DNA of 60,699 nt from Caenispirillum bisanense (GCA_945877815.1 CAMDWJ010000025.1:1-60699); one strand, 5' to 3'. Counted from the first letter of the stretch, positions 28,657 through 38,595 are shown. Program-made: numbers and translations. The notes: generated by a model not told the origin, from the sequence alone.

Positions 28657-30204
28657 CTATTTCCAAACGTAATCTGTCACACTGGTTTCCCCGGCCATGT
28701 AGGGGTTGTCCATGATCCTGACGTCCTTCGTGTGAACGTAGGCGTTCGGGATGCTTGACAATGGATAGAGGTACGACTTGCGGTTTACCATGTCATAGGC
28801 TTGGTGATAGATCGTCGCCCGTTTCTTTTCGTCGAACTCCGCCAGCCCGTCGGAAAGAAGTCGTTTCAGATCCTCGTCGCCGTAATACTGGTCGAAGTGG
28901 CCGAGAATCAGCGTGTCCAGATTGTTTGACGCATCAGGGAATCCGCCCGTAGGAAACACCGTGGACCAAGCGTTCAACTTACCTTCAACCTGCTCCTTGC
29001 GGTAGACACTGAGCGGTACCGGACGAACGCTCGCACGAATGCCCGCCTTGAGTAGCGAACCAGCTATTGCCTCGGCGATCGCGCGGTGCGGCGCGGTCAC
29101 CGTATAGGTGTACTCAATGCCGTTCGGATACCCGGCCTCGGCCAGAAGCTTCTTCGCACCCTCGGGGTCGAACTTCGGCAGGTGCACGGTCGGCTTGCAG
29201 TCTGGCGTCGTCGTTTTAAAGCATAAGGCTTGGCTCATTTCAGCAACCTTAACGCCGCCCGGCACGATGTACTTCACGATGGATTCGCGATCGATCGCCA
29301 TCCACAAGGCGCGACGGACGCGCTCGTCGCCGAACACGTTGATCCCGCTTTTGCCCCGCACGTCGAATCCTAAGTAGAAAAGGTTCAGGACTGCGGAATA
29401 GGTCACATCTAGTTTCGGATTACCTTCCAGTTCGCGTGTGTCGTCGGGCGACGCATTGCGGATCATGTCGATCCCGCCGGTCACCAACTGGGCGATCTGC
29501 GTCTGGCGGTCAGGAATCGGCACGCCGTGCACGCGCTTCATTCCGGCGCGAAAATAAGTCTTGTCGCCGTGATACTTGTCGATGCTTTCGACGACGACCC
29601 CCTTGTTCTTGTCCAGAACCGCCACTTTCATCGGCCCGGTACCGATCGGCGTGAGGCGGCCGTAATCGTCGCGGTCCGCGTGCTTTGCCATCGTTTCGGC
29701 ATCGAAGAAGAAGTAGCGATAGGCGAGATTCGCCATATCCGTCGCAATTGGCTCCAAGAAAACGATGCGCACCTTGTACGGGCCAAGCTTTTCGGCCTTC
29801 TCGATCATCATGAAGCGTTGCTTGAAGTTGATCTGCGACACCGGGTCCTTGAGATAGTTCACCATATTGACGACGTCGTCGGCATCGAACGCATTGCCGT
29901 TATGGAAGACCACGCCTTCGCACAATTCGAACTCCAGTGTCCGCGGATCGATCCGAGCCCACGACTTGGCAAGCGACGGCACCCATTTCTTGTTGCGCTC
30001 GTCGAAGACGAGAAGGGTTTCGTATACGCCGCGACTGAAATTCGACGCCTCGTCGCCGCCACCCTGGTAAGGCGACAAGATGACGAACGGATCGTTGAGG
30101 CCGAGCCGCAGCGTATCTTTCGATTTCTGCGCGCCAGCCGGTGCCGCCCAGGCAAAAACCGCCGCCGTCGCGCAAGCCAAACCCAGCCGAATTGTGCGGT
30201 GCAT
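28657..30204 (-). CDS. ABC transporter substrate-binding protein, peptide/nickel type (SBP_bac_5), orphan
   Basis: The start at 30204 is preferred: GGGGAG ends right before the first ATG and lies six bases before this one. The 515-residue precursor has a Sec signal peptide (LACATAAVFAWAAPAGA-QKSKD) and the cluster C fold: LRLGLNDPFVILSPYQGG, the mid-protein segment LARDGT-type loop FELCEGVVFHNGNAFDADDVV, and RRALWMAIDRESIVKYIVPGG. No lipobox, so it is periplasmic. No permease or ATPase gene is near; such orphan SBPs either share a transporter or act alone. It is the first gene of the MarR-linked operon. Confidence 0.9.
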   Translation of the reverse strand: MHRTIRLGLACATAAVFAWAAPAGAQKSKDTLRLGLNDPFVILSPYQGGGDEASNFSRGVYETLLVFDERNKKWVPSLAKSWARIDPRTLEFELCEGVVFHNGNAFDADDVVNMVNYLKDPVSQINFKQRFMMIEKAEKLGPYKVRIVFLEPIATDMANLAYRYFFFDAETMAKHADRDDYGRLTPIGTGPMKVAVLDKNKGVVVESIDKYHGDKTYFRAGMKRVHGVPIPDRQTQIAQLVTGGIDMIRNASPDDTRELEGNPKLDVTYSAVLNLFYLGFDVRGKSGINVFGDERVRRALWMAIDRESIVKYIVPGGVKVAEMSQALCFKTTTPDCKPTVHLPKFDPEGAKKLLAEAGYPNGIEYTYTVTAPHRAIAEAIAGSLLKAGIRASVRPVPLSVYRKEQVEGKLNAWSTVFPTGGFPDASNNLDTLILGHFDQYYGDEDLKRLLSDGLAEFDEKKRATIYHQAYDMVNRKSYLYPLSSIPNAYVHTKDVRIMDNPYMAGETSVTDYVWK

Positions 30205-30244
30205 GATCATCTCCCCGTTGTCTTAAGCCTCATTACGGGGAACT

Positions 30245-30263
30245 ATATCAGTGACCCTGATAA
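30245..30263. promoter_or_regulatory. MarR-type operator upstream of the binding-protein operon
   Basis: ATATCAGT, GAC, CCTGATAA: a 3-base-spaced inverted repeat whose arms match the perfect operator at 30731-30757 (ATATCAGT-CTA-ACTGATAT) at most positions. It sits about 40 bases before the SBP start and just after the marR stop (30275), so the SBP operon would have its own regulated promoter. Confidence 0.65.
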
Positions 30264-30274
30264 AATCAATTCGC

Positions 30275-30709
30275 TCAGAGACCGGGACGCGGGCGCCGCG
30301 ATCGGGTCATCAAGCCTTCGAGCGTATAGCGAAAGGAGACCAGATCGGTAGCCCCCAACTGGGCGAAGAACTCGTTCTCCAAGCGGTCGACGACACGGTT
30401 GCACGCGACCACCGCCGCCCGCCCTTCGTCGGTCAGCGAGACAAGCCGGATCCGTTTGTTTTTCATATCCTTGCCGCGTGTCACCAAGCCCCGGTTTTGC
30501 AACGCGGAGATCAAGGTATTCATGGTCTGCGGCGATACGTGGAGGCCGCGCGCCAGCATGGCCGAGGTCACCGCGTCGCGCGCGATCAGCCAGTTCATGA
30601 GCGTATATTGCGCCGGTGTGATATCGAATTCGGCCAATCCGCGCTCGATGATGCTGCGGATCAGGTTGCTCACCTGGCGGACCAGATAAAACGTGCGCGG
30701 AGCGGGCAT
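30275..30709 (-). CDS. MarR family transcriptional regulator
   Basis: The 144-residue protein has the winged-helix MarR fold: a dimerisation helix (TFYLVRQVSNLIRSIIERG), the HTH with LARGLHVSPQTMNTLISALQNRGLVTRG as recognition helix and wing, and the wing strand KNKRIRLVSLTDEGRAAVVAC with conserved D-E-G. MarR proteins usually repress and are released by phenolic or CoA-type ligands. GAGG lies upstream of the ATG. It is transcribed in the same direction as the SBP-ligase-isomerase operon, and palindromic operators lie both upstream of its own gene and between it and that operon, so autoregulation plus control of the operon is likely. Confidence 0.93.
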   Translation of the reverse strand: MPAPRTFYLVRQVSNLIRSIIERGLAEFDITPAQYTLMNWLIARDAVTSAMLARGLHVSPQTMNTLISALQNRGLVTRGKDMKNKRIRLVSLTDEGRAAVVACNRVVDRLENEFFAQLGATDLVSFRYTLEGLMTRSRRPRPGL

Positions 30710-30730
30710 GCGGGCCTCGTCGAATGAGAT

Positions 30731-30757
30731 AATAATATCAGTCTAACTGATATTATT
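30731..30757. promoter_or_regulatory. Perfect palindromic operator upstream of marR
   Basis: The arms AATAATATCAGT (30731-30742) and ACTGATATTATT (30746-30757) pair perfectly around CTA. The site lies 22 bases before the marR start, between marR and fumarase, and is the strongest palindrome in the region. Confidence 0.85.
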
Positions 30758-30872
30758 CTAATTAACATACGCGTACGGCCCAACCTCGCGAAAAAGCCTG
30801 CCGCACCCCAAAAATCGCGCTATTTTGCAATCAACTAAGCTGGCGCGCGCCGGCCCCAAAATGAGGTCCCCA

Positions 30873-32489
<1,617 letters not shown>

Positions 32490-32495
32490 AAGTGC

Positions 32496-32563
32496 CCTCA
32501 TCCTTCGACAAGCTCAGGATGAGGTTTCCGCCATCGGCCTCATGCTGAGCCTGTCGAAGCATG
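32496..32563 (+). repeat. 68-bp palindromic repeat, copy 1 (left of the GIY-YIG gene)
   Basis: The unit contains the palindrome CCTCATCC/GGATGAGG around TTCGACAAGCTCA and a second, inverted and degenerate copy, CTCATGCTGAGCCTGTCGAA. It begins six bases after the fumarase stop. A second copy in the same orientation follows at 32874. Confidence 0.85.
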
Positions 32564-32585
32564 TGAATGCAGCACGATCGAATTA

Positions 32586-32900
32586 ATGGGCGCTTATATT
32601 TACATCGTCAAATGCCGTGACGATAAATATTACGTCGGCACGACACGCGATTCCTTGGAACGACGCATCGCCGAGCACAACGACGGAACTTACGATGGAT
32701 TTACGAGTCATCGACGGCCCGTCATCCTCGTCTATTCCGAATATTTCGACCGGATCACGGATGCAATCGCAGTCGAACGAAAGCTCAAGGGATGGAGCCG
32801 CGCGAAGAAGGAAGCGCTCATTGCCGGATCATTCGATAAACTTCGTGAACTCTCGAAAAATCGGCAAACGAAACCTCGTCCTTCGACAAGCTCAGGATGA
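32586..32900 (+). CDS. GIY-YIG nuclease family protein (small, repeat-flanked)
   Basis: The 104-residue protein is a stand-alone GIY-YIG domain. AYIYIVKCRDDKYYVGTT supplies the two tyrosine-containing strands, DSLERRIAEHNDG the conserved Arg and helix, and a Glu in AVERKLKGWSRAKKEALI is the expected metal ligand. The functions of these small UPF0213-like proteins are mostly unknown; DNA or RNA cleavage is inferred from the fold. The last residues (PRPSTSSG) and the stop codon are encoded by the downstream repeat, so the natural C-terminus has probably been replaced. Direct repeat copies lie on both sides. Confidence 0.88.
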   Translation: MGAYIYIVKCRDDKYYVGTTRDSLERRIAEHNDGTYDGFTSHRRPVILVYSEYFDRITDAIAVERKLKGWSRAKKEALIAGSFDKLRELSKNRQTKPRPSTSSG

Positions 32901-32942
32901 GGTTTCTACGCCATGTCCTCATACTGAGCCCGTCAAAGCATG
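32874..32942 (+). repeat. 68-bp palindromic repeat, copy 2 (overlaps the ends of two genes)
   Basis: It is a direct repeat of 32496-32563 with about a dozen differences in the second half. The first arm CCTCGTCC/GGATGAGG differs by one base from perfect pairing. It provides the stop codon of the GIY-YIG gene (32898-32900), and its last bases provide the ATG of the mug-like gene (32940-32942). Confidence 0.85.
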
Positions 32943-33461
32943 AAACCTGATCAAAAACCGCACGTACTTCCCGACGTGCTGGCCCCCAATCTTAAGGTCG
33001 TCTTCTGCGGCAGCGCGGCGGGGTGGAAATCGGCCGAGCTTGGTCTGCCCTATGCGGGGCCGGGCAATAAATTCTGGCCGGCGCTCTATGCCGTGGGCTT
33101 CACGCCCACGCAGTGGGGTCCGGCGGATTTCCAAAAGCTGCCCACGCTCGGCTACGGCCTCACCGACATCAACAAGACCGAGGCCGGCATGGATGTCGAT
33201 CTGACCGACGGCGACGACCCAGACGCCTTGCGGCGCAAGATGGTCACATACAAGCCGCGCATCCTCGCCTTTACCTCCAAGCGCCCCGCGATGGTCTTTC
33301 TCGCGCGCAAGCGCGTGGACTATGGGTTCCAGGAGGAGACAGTGGGAGAGACGCGCCTCTACGTGCTGCCCTCGCCGTCGGGGCGCGCGGGCTCGTTCTG
33401 GGATATCGCGAAATGGCGGGCACTCGCCGAGGCAACATTGGCCGAGGCCGCACAAGCATGA
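32940..33461 (+). CDS. mug: Mismatch-specific uracil/thymine-DNA glycosylase (Mug family)
   Basis: Mug-type enzymes remove U or modified T opposite G. The 173-residue protein has LKVVFCGSAAGWKSAELGLPYAGPGNKFWPALY: the GxxP/AG substrate loop, then HPANRFW-like GPGNKFW. GYGLTDINKTEAGMD is the second conserved stretch, and YVLPSPSGRAGSFWD is the minor-groove loop. The catalytic residue region has GSAAG rather than the usual GINPG, as in several alphaproteobacterial members. The ATG lies in the repeat end; no better in-frame start is seen downstream with a ribosome-binding site. The methyltransferase gene overlaps its stop by four bases. Confidence 0.9.
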   Translation: MKPDQKPHVLPDVLAPNLKVVFCGSAAGWKSAELGLPYAGPGNKFWPALYAVGFTPTQWGPADFQKLPTLGYGLTDINKTEAGMDVDLTDGDDPDALRRKMVTYKPRILAFTSKRPAMVFLARKRVDYGFQEETVGETRLYVLPSPSGRAGSFWDIAKWRALAEATLAEAAQA

Positions 33462-34087
33462 ACGATCCCGATCTCACCAACCCGCGCTATTTCGAGCGCT
33501 ATGATGAGGCTGCCGACACGCTGTTCTATCAACAGCCGCGCCTGGTCATCCATGTCGACGAGCATGCGAGCGAAGCACTCAGCGAATGGTTGGGCAAAAC
33601 CTTGCCGGCGAAGGGCGACATCCTCGATCTCATGTCGGCGTGGCGCTCGCACCTGCCCGCCGATGCGCAGTATGCGAGCGTCGTCGGCCAGGGTATGAAC
33701 GCGACCGAGCTCAGCGAAAACCCGACGCTCACTGCGAGCTTCGTGCAGGATCTGAACGCGGTCCCGACGCTGCCCTTTCGCGACGCCAGCTTCGATGCCT
33801 GCCTGATTTCCTTTTCGGTGCAGTATCTCACACAGCCGGTGACGATCATGCGCGAGATCGCGCGCGTGCTCAGACCCAGCGGCAGCCTGCATATCGCCTA
33901 TTCGAACCGCCTGTTCCCGACCAAGGCGGTGGCGCTATGGCAGGCTTGCTCGGACGCAGAGCACGCCCAACTCGTCGGCGCCTATCTGCAGGATGCCAGC
34001 GGTTTTGCGGATATTCGTGCCGACCGCTTGGTCGATGGCGCCTCGGGCTTCGATCCGCTCTATGTGGTGAGAGCCGTCAAGGCGTGA
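33458..34087 (+). CDS. SAM-dependent methyltransferase-like protein
   Basis: The ATG at 33458 overlaps the mug stop (ATGA), giving 209 residues. The fold is class I methyltransferase, with DILDLMSAWRSHLP replacing the usual glycine-rich loop, LPFRDASFDACLISFSVQYLT (motif IV-type acidic segment) and EIARVLRPSGSLHIAYSNRLFP (motif VI). The degenerate GxGxG loop is typical of a widespread family of such proteins; the substrate is unknown. Coupling to mug is unusual for a DNA repair gene, but it may be only transcriptional. Confidence 0.82.
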   Translation: MNDPDLTNPRYFERYDEAADTLFYQQPRLVIHVDEHASEALSEWLGKTLPAKGDILDLMSAWRSHLPADAQYASVVGQGMNATELSENPTLTASFVQDLNAVPTLPFRDASFDACLISFSVQYLTQPVTIMREIARVLRPSGSLHIAYSNRLFPTKAVALWQACSDAEHAQLVGAYLQDASGFADIRADRLVDGASGFDPLYVVRAVKA

Positions 34088-34096
34088 GCGGGAACG

Positions 34097-35176
34097 CTAC
34101 TCCGCAATCAGATACTTCTTCACCAGGGCTTCATCCCACATGAAACCGAGGCCGGGGGCATCCGAGATCGCGAAGCGCCCCTTGGCATCGAGGACGGGCC
34201 GCCCGCCGATCAGGGAATCGATCAACGGCAATTGTTCGAGCCAGGTGACGTTGGGCGCGGCCGCCGCCAGATGGGCCGCCAGGACCGGCATGGTGTGGGG
34301 CGCGATATCGACGCCGAATGTTTCGGCGGCGCGCGCGATGCGCAAGCTCTCTGTCAAACCGCCCACCATGAAGATATCGGGCTGTAGAATGCTGCACAGC
34401 CGACGCGCGAGAAACACCTGGGCTTCGGGGAGGCTCCGCAAAGCCTCGCCGGTCGCGATCGCGATGCGCGTTTGCCGCGCCAGAATTTCGTAGGCGCCAA
34501 CATCGCTTTCGGCGATGGGTTCCTCGAACCACAAGGCCCCCGCATCGGCCGAGACGTTGGCAAGGTGGATCGCTTGCGCCAAGGTGCAGCGCCGCGTGGA
34601 ATCGACCATGAAGGGGCCGCGATCCAGAACGAGATCGGCCACCGCCTGGATCATCAATTCGTCCTTGGGGACGGGGTTCGGATGCAGCTTCACCCCGGCT
34701 AGCCCCTCGTCGAAAGCCTTCATCGCCAATTCGCAATTGCGCTCGCTGCTCATGCCAAATTCGAGCGTACGATAGACCGGCACGGCACGCGCCTCGCCGC
34801 CCATGGCGATTCCGACCGGAACGCCGAGCCCCTTGGCGAACAAATCCCACAGAGCGATATCGGCCGCCGCCATGCCGGTCGAAAAGGTGCCAAACCCGTA
34901 GCGCGCCAGATACGCGCGCATGCGCCGCGCAAAGGCTTCAGGGTGAACCAGCGGCTTGCCCAACACGATATCGGCGACCAGCTGCTTGGCAGCCGCGAAG
35001 GGCACATCGCCGGCCGAATCGAAGAAACAGCCAAAGCCGCGCCCTGTCAGCCCCTGATCGGTCTCCAAATCGACCACGATGGTCTCGGCCACCGTGATGC
35101 GCCCGCCGCCCAAGGGCTGTTCGAGGGGTGCGCGCAGCCAGCGCACCCGCGCCGAGGCAATCTTTTGATTGAACAT
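34097..35176 (-). CDS. Enolase-superfamily enzyme (mandelate racemase/muconate lactonizing family)
   Basis: These enzymes abstract a proton alpha to a carboxylate and then racemise, dehydrate or lactonise. The 359-residue protein has the N-terminal capping domain (LEQPLGGGRITVAETIVVDLETDQGLTGRG) and the C-terminal barrel with AGVKLHPNPVP, where a Lys follows the second strand, MVDSTRRCTL (metal Asp), LWFEEPIAESDVGAY (metal Glu), ATGEALRSL and the final GIDIAPHTM-like VDIAPHTMPVLA. The K-x-K motif is partial (KLHPN), so a dehydratase/MR-like activity is likelier than MLE, but the substrate is unclear. It is convergent with the methyltransferase and divergent from the hydrolase. Confidence 0.85.
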   Translation of the reverse strand: MFNQKIASARVRWLRAPLEQPLGGGRITVAETIVVDLETDQGLTGRGFGCFFDSAGDVPFAAAKQLVADIVLGKPLVHPEAFARRMRAYLARYGFGTFSTGMAAADIALWDLFAKGLGVPVGIAMGGEARAVPVYRTLEFGMSSERNCELAMKAFDEGLAGVKLHPNPVPKDELMIQAVADLVLDRGPFMVDSTRRCTLAQAIHLANVSADAGALWFEEPIAESDVGAYEILARQTRIAIATGEALRSLPEAQVFLARRLCSILQPDIFMVGGLTESLRIARAAETFGVDIAPHTMPVLAAHLAAAAPNVTWLEQLPLIDSLIGGRPVLDAKGRFAISDAPGLGFMWDEALVKKYLIAE

Positions 35177-35232
35177 GATCGTGCGCTTCCCCCAGGATGG
35201 ATCGCATATTGCCGCATAACGACGGGCTCACG

Positions 35233-35868
35233 ATGACCAATCCCGACCTTCTGTTCAATGGCCCAGCCAAGGCCCCGCTGACCTTCGCCTTCGCGCACGG
35301 TGCGGGGGCCGGAATGGACAGCGACTTCATGGAATACTTCGCCCACGCCCTCGCCAAAGGCGGTTTGCGCGTCGCACGCTTCGAATTTCCCTATATGGCC
35401 CAGCGGCGGGAAGATGCGCGCAAGCGTCCGCCAGATCGAGCGCCCGTGCTGATCGATACCTGGCGCAGCGTGATCGCCGAGATTGGACGCGAGCGCTGCA
35501 TCGTCGCCGGCAAATCGATGGGCGGACGCATCGCGAGCCTGGTCGCCGCCGAGATGGAAGTAGCGCGCGCGCCCGTGCGCGGCGCGGTCTATCTCGGCTA
35601 TCCCTTCCATGCGCCCGGCAAGCCCATGGGCTCGCGCGATCTGCCGTTGGACGCCGCGAAGACGCCGACGCTGATATTGCAAGGCGAGCGCGATCCCTTC
35701 GGGCCACGAGGCGAGTTGGAGACATTCAAATTCGGGCGCGGTGTGACCGTGCATTACCTTGCCGACGGCGATCATAGTTTGGTTCCGCGCAAGTCGTCGG
35801 GCCACACGAAGGAACAGAATTGGAGCGAAGCGGTGGCCGCAATCGGCGCGTTTGCAGAGAGGCTCTAA
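35233..35868 (+). CDS. Alpha/beta hydrolase of the KANL3/Tex30-like family
   Basis: The ATG at 35233 follows the more upstream GATG and gives about 211 residues. FAFAHGAGAGMDSDFMEYFA carries the oxyanion-hole region, CIVAGKSMGGRIASLVAAE the nucleophile elbow (Ser in GKSMGG), LILQGERDPFG the acid and YLADGDHSL the His. This is a full catalytic triad of the small dienelactone-hydrolase-like family. The substrate is unknown. It shares an upstream region with the divergent enolase-superfamily gene and converges with the second binding-protein gene. Confidence 0.85.
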   Translation: MTNPDLLFNGPAKAPLTFAFAHGAGAGMDSDFMEYFAHALAKGGLRVARFEFPYMAQRREDARKRPPDRAPVLIDTWRSVIAEIGRERCIVAGKSMGGRIASLVAAEMEVARAPVRGAVYLGYPFHAPGKPMGSRDLPLDAAKTPTLILQGERDPFGPRGELETFKFGRGVTVHYLADGDHSLVPRKSSGHTKEQNWSEAVAAIGAFAERL

Positions 35869-35879
35869 ACGAACCCTGC

Positions 35880-37418
35880 CTATTTCCAATTCAGATTATG
35901 CAAGCCGACGCCGAACACGTCGTACGACTTCTGCGGCGCGATACGTACGCTGCTCGAATGCAAGAACACGACCGGGATCGGGGCGACCGGCATGACGTAA
36001 GCCATATCCGTAACGCGGTCCATGACCTCGCGGACCGCCGCTTTGCGTTTGGTCTCGTCGACCACGGTCAGCCCAACATCGGACAAGGCATGCAGTTTCT
36101 CGTCGCGCAGATAATCGAGCGATCCTGGATCGAAAAAGAAATTGAGGGTTCGCGCAACATCCGGACCGCCGCCGGCGCTCCATCCCGTGATCAACGCATT
36201 GACGACACCGTCGGTCTGTTTGGCATGAAATGCGGCTTGGCTGACCGAATCCAACGTGGCGCGCACCCCGATCTTGCGCAATTGCCCGACGACGACCTCG
36301 GCCATGTCCTTAACGGTGTTGGTGGCAGTGATCTTGATGTCGAACCCATCAGGATACCCTGCTTCGGCCAACAACTTCTTCGCCGCGGCCGGATCGTGCG
36401 CGGGCGGCTTATGCGTATAGACGCATCCGTCCTGGAAATCCCAACACAGGGCGTCGGGCGTACCCCAAGGAAGCTCGTGCTGTCCGGCGCGGATGCGATA
36501 AACCTCGTCGCGATTGATCGCCATCATCAAAGCGCGGCGGACGCGCGTATCCTGTACGGGTTTCAATCCACTGCGTCCGGCGGCATCGAACATCAGATAG
36601 ATGTAGGACAGACTCTGGGTGAGCGTCATCGCATGCTTCGGGTCTTTGGCGAGATCCTCCGCTTGATCCAATTGCGCGTTGCGCAAAAGTTCGAGATCGC
36701 CGCGAATGAAATGCGCAACCTGTGTGCCCTTGTCGGGAACGGGCAACGCCTCGACACGGCCGATATTGCTTGCCGGTTTCGCATCTCCGCCGTGCCGATA
36801 ACTTGCATTCTTGACGAGGACGGCGCCCACATTGCGGTCCATTTGCGATACGCTATACATGCTCGTCCCGACCGGTTTGGTCCCGAAGGATTCCTTGTCT
36901 TCCAACGTGCTGAGGATATGTTCGGGAAAGACCGGCGTCGCGTAAGCAAAGGTTTCTAGGAAATTCGGCGTCGGCGTTTTCGCCGTGATCCGAATTTTAT
37001 GGCTGCCCAGTTTTTCGACCGCGGCGATAAAATCCCAATTGGCGCGTCGGCGCAGCTTGGTTTTCGGATTGAGAATCCAGGCGAGCATATAGGCCACGTC
37101 GTCGGCATCGAACGCCTGCCCGTCGTGCCATCGAACGTTTTCGCGCAACTCGAATTCCAGCGTTCGATCGTCGACCAGCTTGAACGACTTGGCGAGCAGC
37201 GGGCCGTAGCGCCGCGTCTCTTCGTTGTACGAGAGCACATTGTCGAAAATACCGTTCGATAGAAAAAGCGTCTCCGCACCTCCGCTCAGATAAGGCGCCA
37301 CGGTCTGTGTGGCCTCCAAAAAGGCCACGCGCAGCCGATCCTGGGACTTCTGAGCAAGCGCCGAACCCGAAGCAACCATCGCCGCGCACGCAGCGATACA
37401 ATGCAGAGCTATTTTCAT
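35880..37418 (-). CDS. ABC transporter substrate-binding protein (SBP_bac_5), orphan
   Basis: The 512-residue precursor has a signal peptide (LHCIAACAAMVASGSALA-QKS) and the cluster C layout with FELRENVRWHDGQAFDADDVAYML, the RRALMMAINRDEVYRIRAG helix, and PAAAKKLLAEAGYPDGFDI near the last third. It is distantly paralogous to the protein at 28657-30204, sharing the same landmark segments. No permease or ATPase gene is near. The strong GGGAAGG is five bases before the ATG. It follows the Rieske oxygenase gene by 31 bases on the same strand, so the two are probably one operon that pairs uptake with oxidation. Confidence 0.9.
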   Translation of the reverse strand: MKIALHCIAACAAMVASGSALAQKSQDRLRVAFLEATQTVAPYLSGGAETLFLSNGIFDNVLSYNEETRRYGPLLAKSFKLVDDRTLEFELRENVRWHDGQAFDADDVAYMLAWILNPKTKLRRRANWDFIAAVEKLGSHKIRITAKTPTPNFLETFAYATPVFPEHILSTLEDKESFGTKPVGTSMYSVSQMDRNVGAVLVKNASYRHGGDAKPASNIGRVEALPVPDKGTQVAHFIRGDLELLRNAQLDQAEDLAKDPKHAMTLTQSLSYIYLMFDAAGRSGLKPVQDTRVRRALMMAINRDEVYRIRAGQHELPWGTPDALCWDFQDGCVYTHKPPAHDPAAAKKLLAEAGYPDGFDIKITATNTVKDMAEVVVGQLRKIGVRATLDSVSQAAFHAKQTDGVVNALITGWSAGGGPDVARTLNFFFDPGSLDYLRDEKLHALSDVGLTVVDETKRKAAVREVMDRVTDMAYVMPVAPIPVVFLHSSSVRIAPQKSYDVFGVGLHNLNWK

Positions 37419-37449
37419 TTCAACCTTCCCGTCTCTCTCTTCTTTGTTG

Positions 37450-38571
37450 TTATGCGACGACGTATTGATCTTCTTCCAGCGTCGCCTCGAAAGTTATCGT
37501 CTTGTTCTGTGACGGTTCGCGTATGATTCCCTCGGGATCGCGCTTTTGCGCGACGGCGTCGATAGCTTCGCGGAGTCGTTTACGCAACATGATGATGCCG
37601 CGGTCGGATTCGGCCAGGTGCTCCAGCGATCGATCGGTGATCGGTCCTTGCGTTTCCTGCGCAACGCGATCCTGTTCGCGCGACGGCAAGCCCCAGTAGG
37701 CATCGTCCTGGCGCTTGTATATGCCGGGTTGCTTGCCGGAAAAGCCCTGTGTTTCCTGTTCGAACGTGCCGTCTTTCTTCGGATAGAAGCGAATGACGTA
37801 GCTGTGGGTCAAAGTATCGTCGACCGGCACGCGGAATCGTATGTCGTGGCTGATCACCTCGTTCGCGCGCGGCGTGGTCGAAACCCGGCCATGCGCGGGA
37901 AACATATAATGGACAACGCGTGGCTTGAGCCCATCCATATGCAAGATACATTTGATTCCGTAAGGCCGTTCCTCGAAGTCGTATCCGGACGGCGTCTTCA
38001 TGGCCATTTGGGGATAGGAGTTGGCATGCAAAAACGGCAGATGCGACAGATCGAGTCCGTTCTCCGCCTTCTGCAGCCAGTTGCAATAATCCTCGCTACA
38101 CGACAACACGCGCCTGCCGTCTTCGCGATAGAGCAGATCGTAACGCGGAATCAGCGGGGCCGGCTTCGGACCGATATAGGCCCAGACGAATCCGGCGAGA
38201 TCCTGGACCTCATATGCGCCCTGCCGAACCTTGTCCTTATAATTGCTATCGGAGCGTTCCGCGGGCTGCTCCAGGCATTTACCCTGCGCGTCGAATAGCC
38301 AGCCGTGGTAGCAACAGCGGATGCCGTTCGCTTCCACACGTCCGAATTCGAGAGAGGTGAGGCGATGGCAGCACAGAAGGTCCAGCATGCCGATTTGCCC
38401 GTCCCCGTCGCGGAAAAGGACGAAGTCCTGCCCCAACAGGCGGGTCTTCACCGGCTTGTCTTTGACATGTTCGCTGAATTGAACCGGCCACCAATAGCGG
38501 CGCATCATATTGCCGGCGGGCGTTCCCGGACCGACCCGCGTCAATAGCTCGTTCTCCGAAACGCTCAACAT
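37450..38571 (-). CDS. Rieske 2Fe-2S aromatic ring-hydroxylating oxygenase, alpha subunit-type
   Basis: This is a terminal oxygenase that activates O2 on a mononuclear iron. The 373-residue protein has the Rieske ligands C67-x-H69 (LLCCHRLTSL) and C86-x2-H89 (CCYHGW), and the non-heme iron facial triad region ENGLDLSHLPFLHANSYP (D-x2-H-x4-H). It has the shape of phthalate-4,5-dioxygenase or vanillate/O-demethylase-type single-component oxygenases. No ferredoxin or reductase gene is adjacent, so electron donors must be elsewhere. GTTAATT direct repeats lie over its likely promoter. Confidence 0.93.
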   Translation of the reverse strand: MLSVSENELLTRVGPGTPAGNMMRRYWWPVQFSEHVKDKPVKTRLLGQDFVLFRDGDGQIGMLDLLCCHRLTSLEFGRVEANGIRCCYHGWLFDAQGKCLEQPAERSDSNYKDKVRQGAYEVQDLAGFVWAYIGPKPAPLIPRYDLLYREDGRRVLSCSEDYCNWLQKAENGLDLSHLPFLHANSYPQMAMKTPSGYDFEERPYGIKCILHMDGLKPRVVHYMFPAHGRVSTTPRANEVISHDIRFRVPVDDTLTHSYVIRFYPKKDGTFEQETQGFSGKQPGIYKRQDDAYWGLPSREQDRVAQETQGPITDRSLEHLAESDRGIIMLRKRLREAIDAVAQKRDPEGIIREPSQNKTITFEATLEEDQYVVA

Positions 38572-38595
38572 GATGCCCCCGTAATTCGCTATTTT

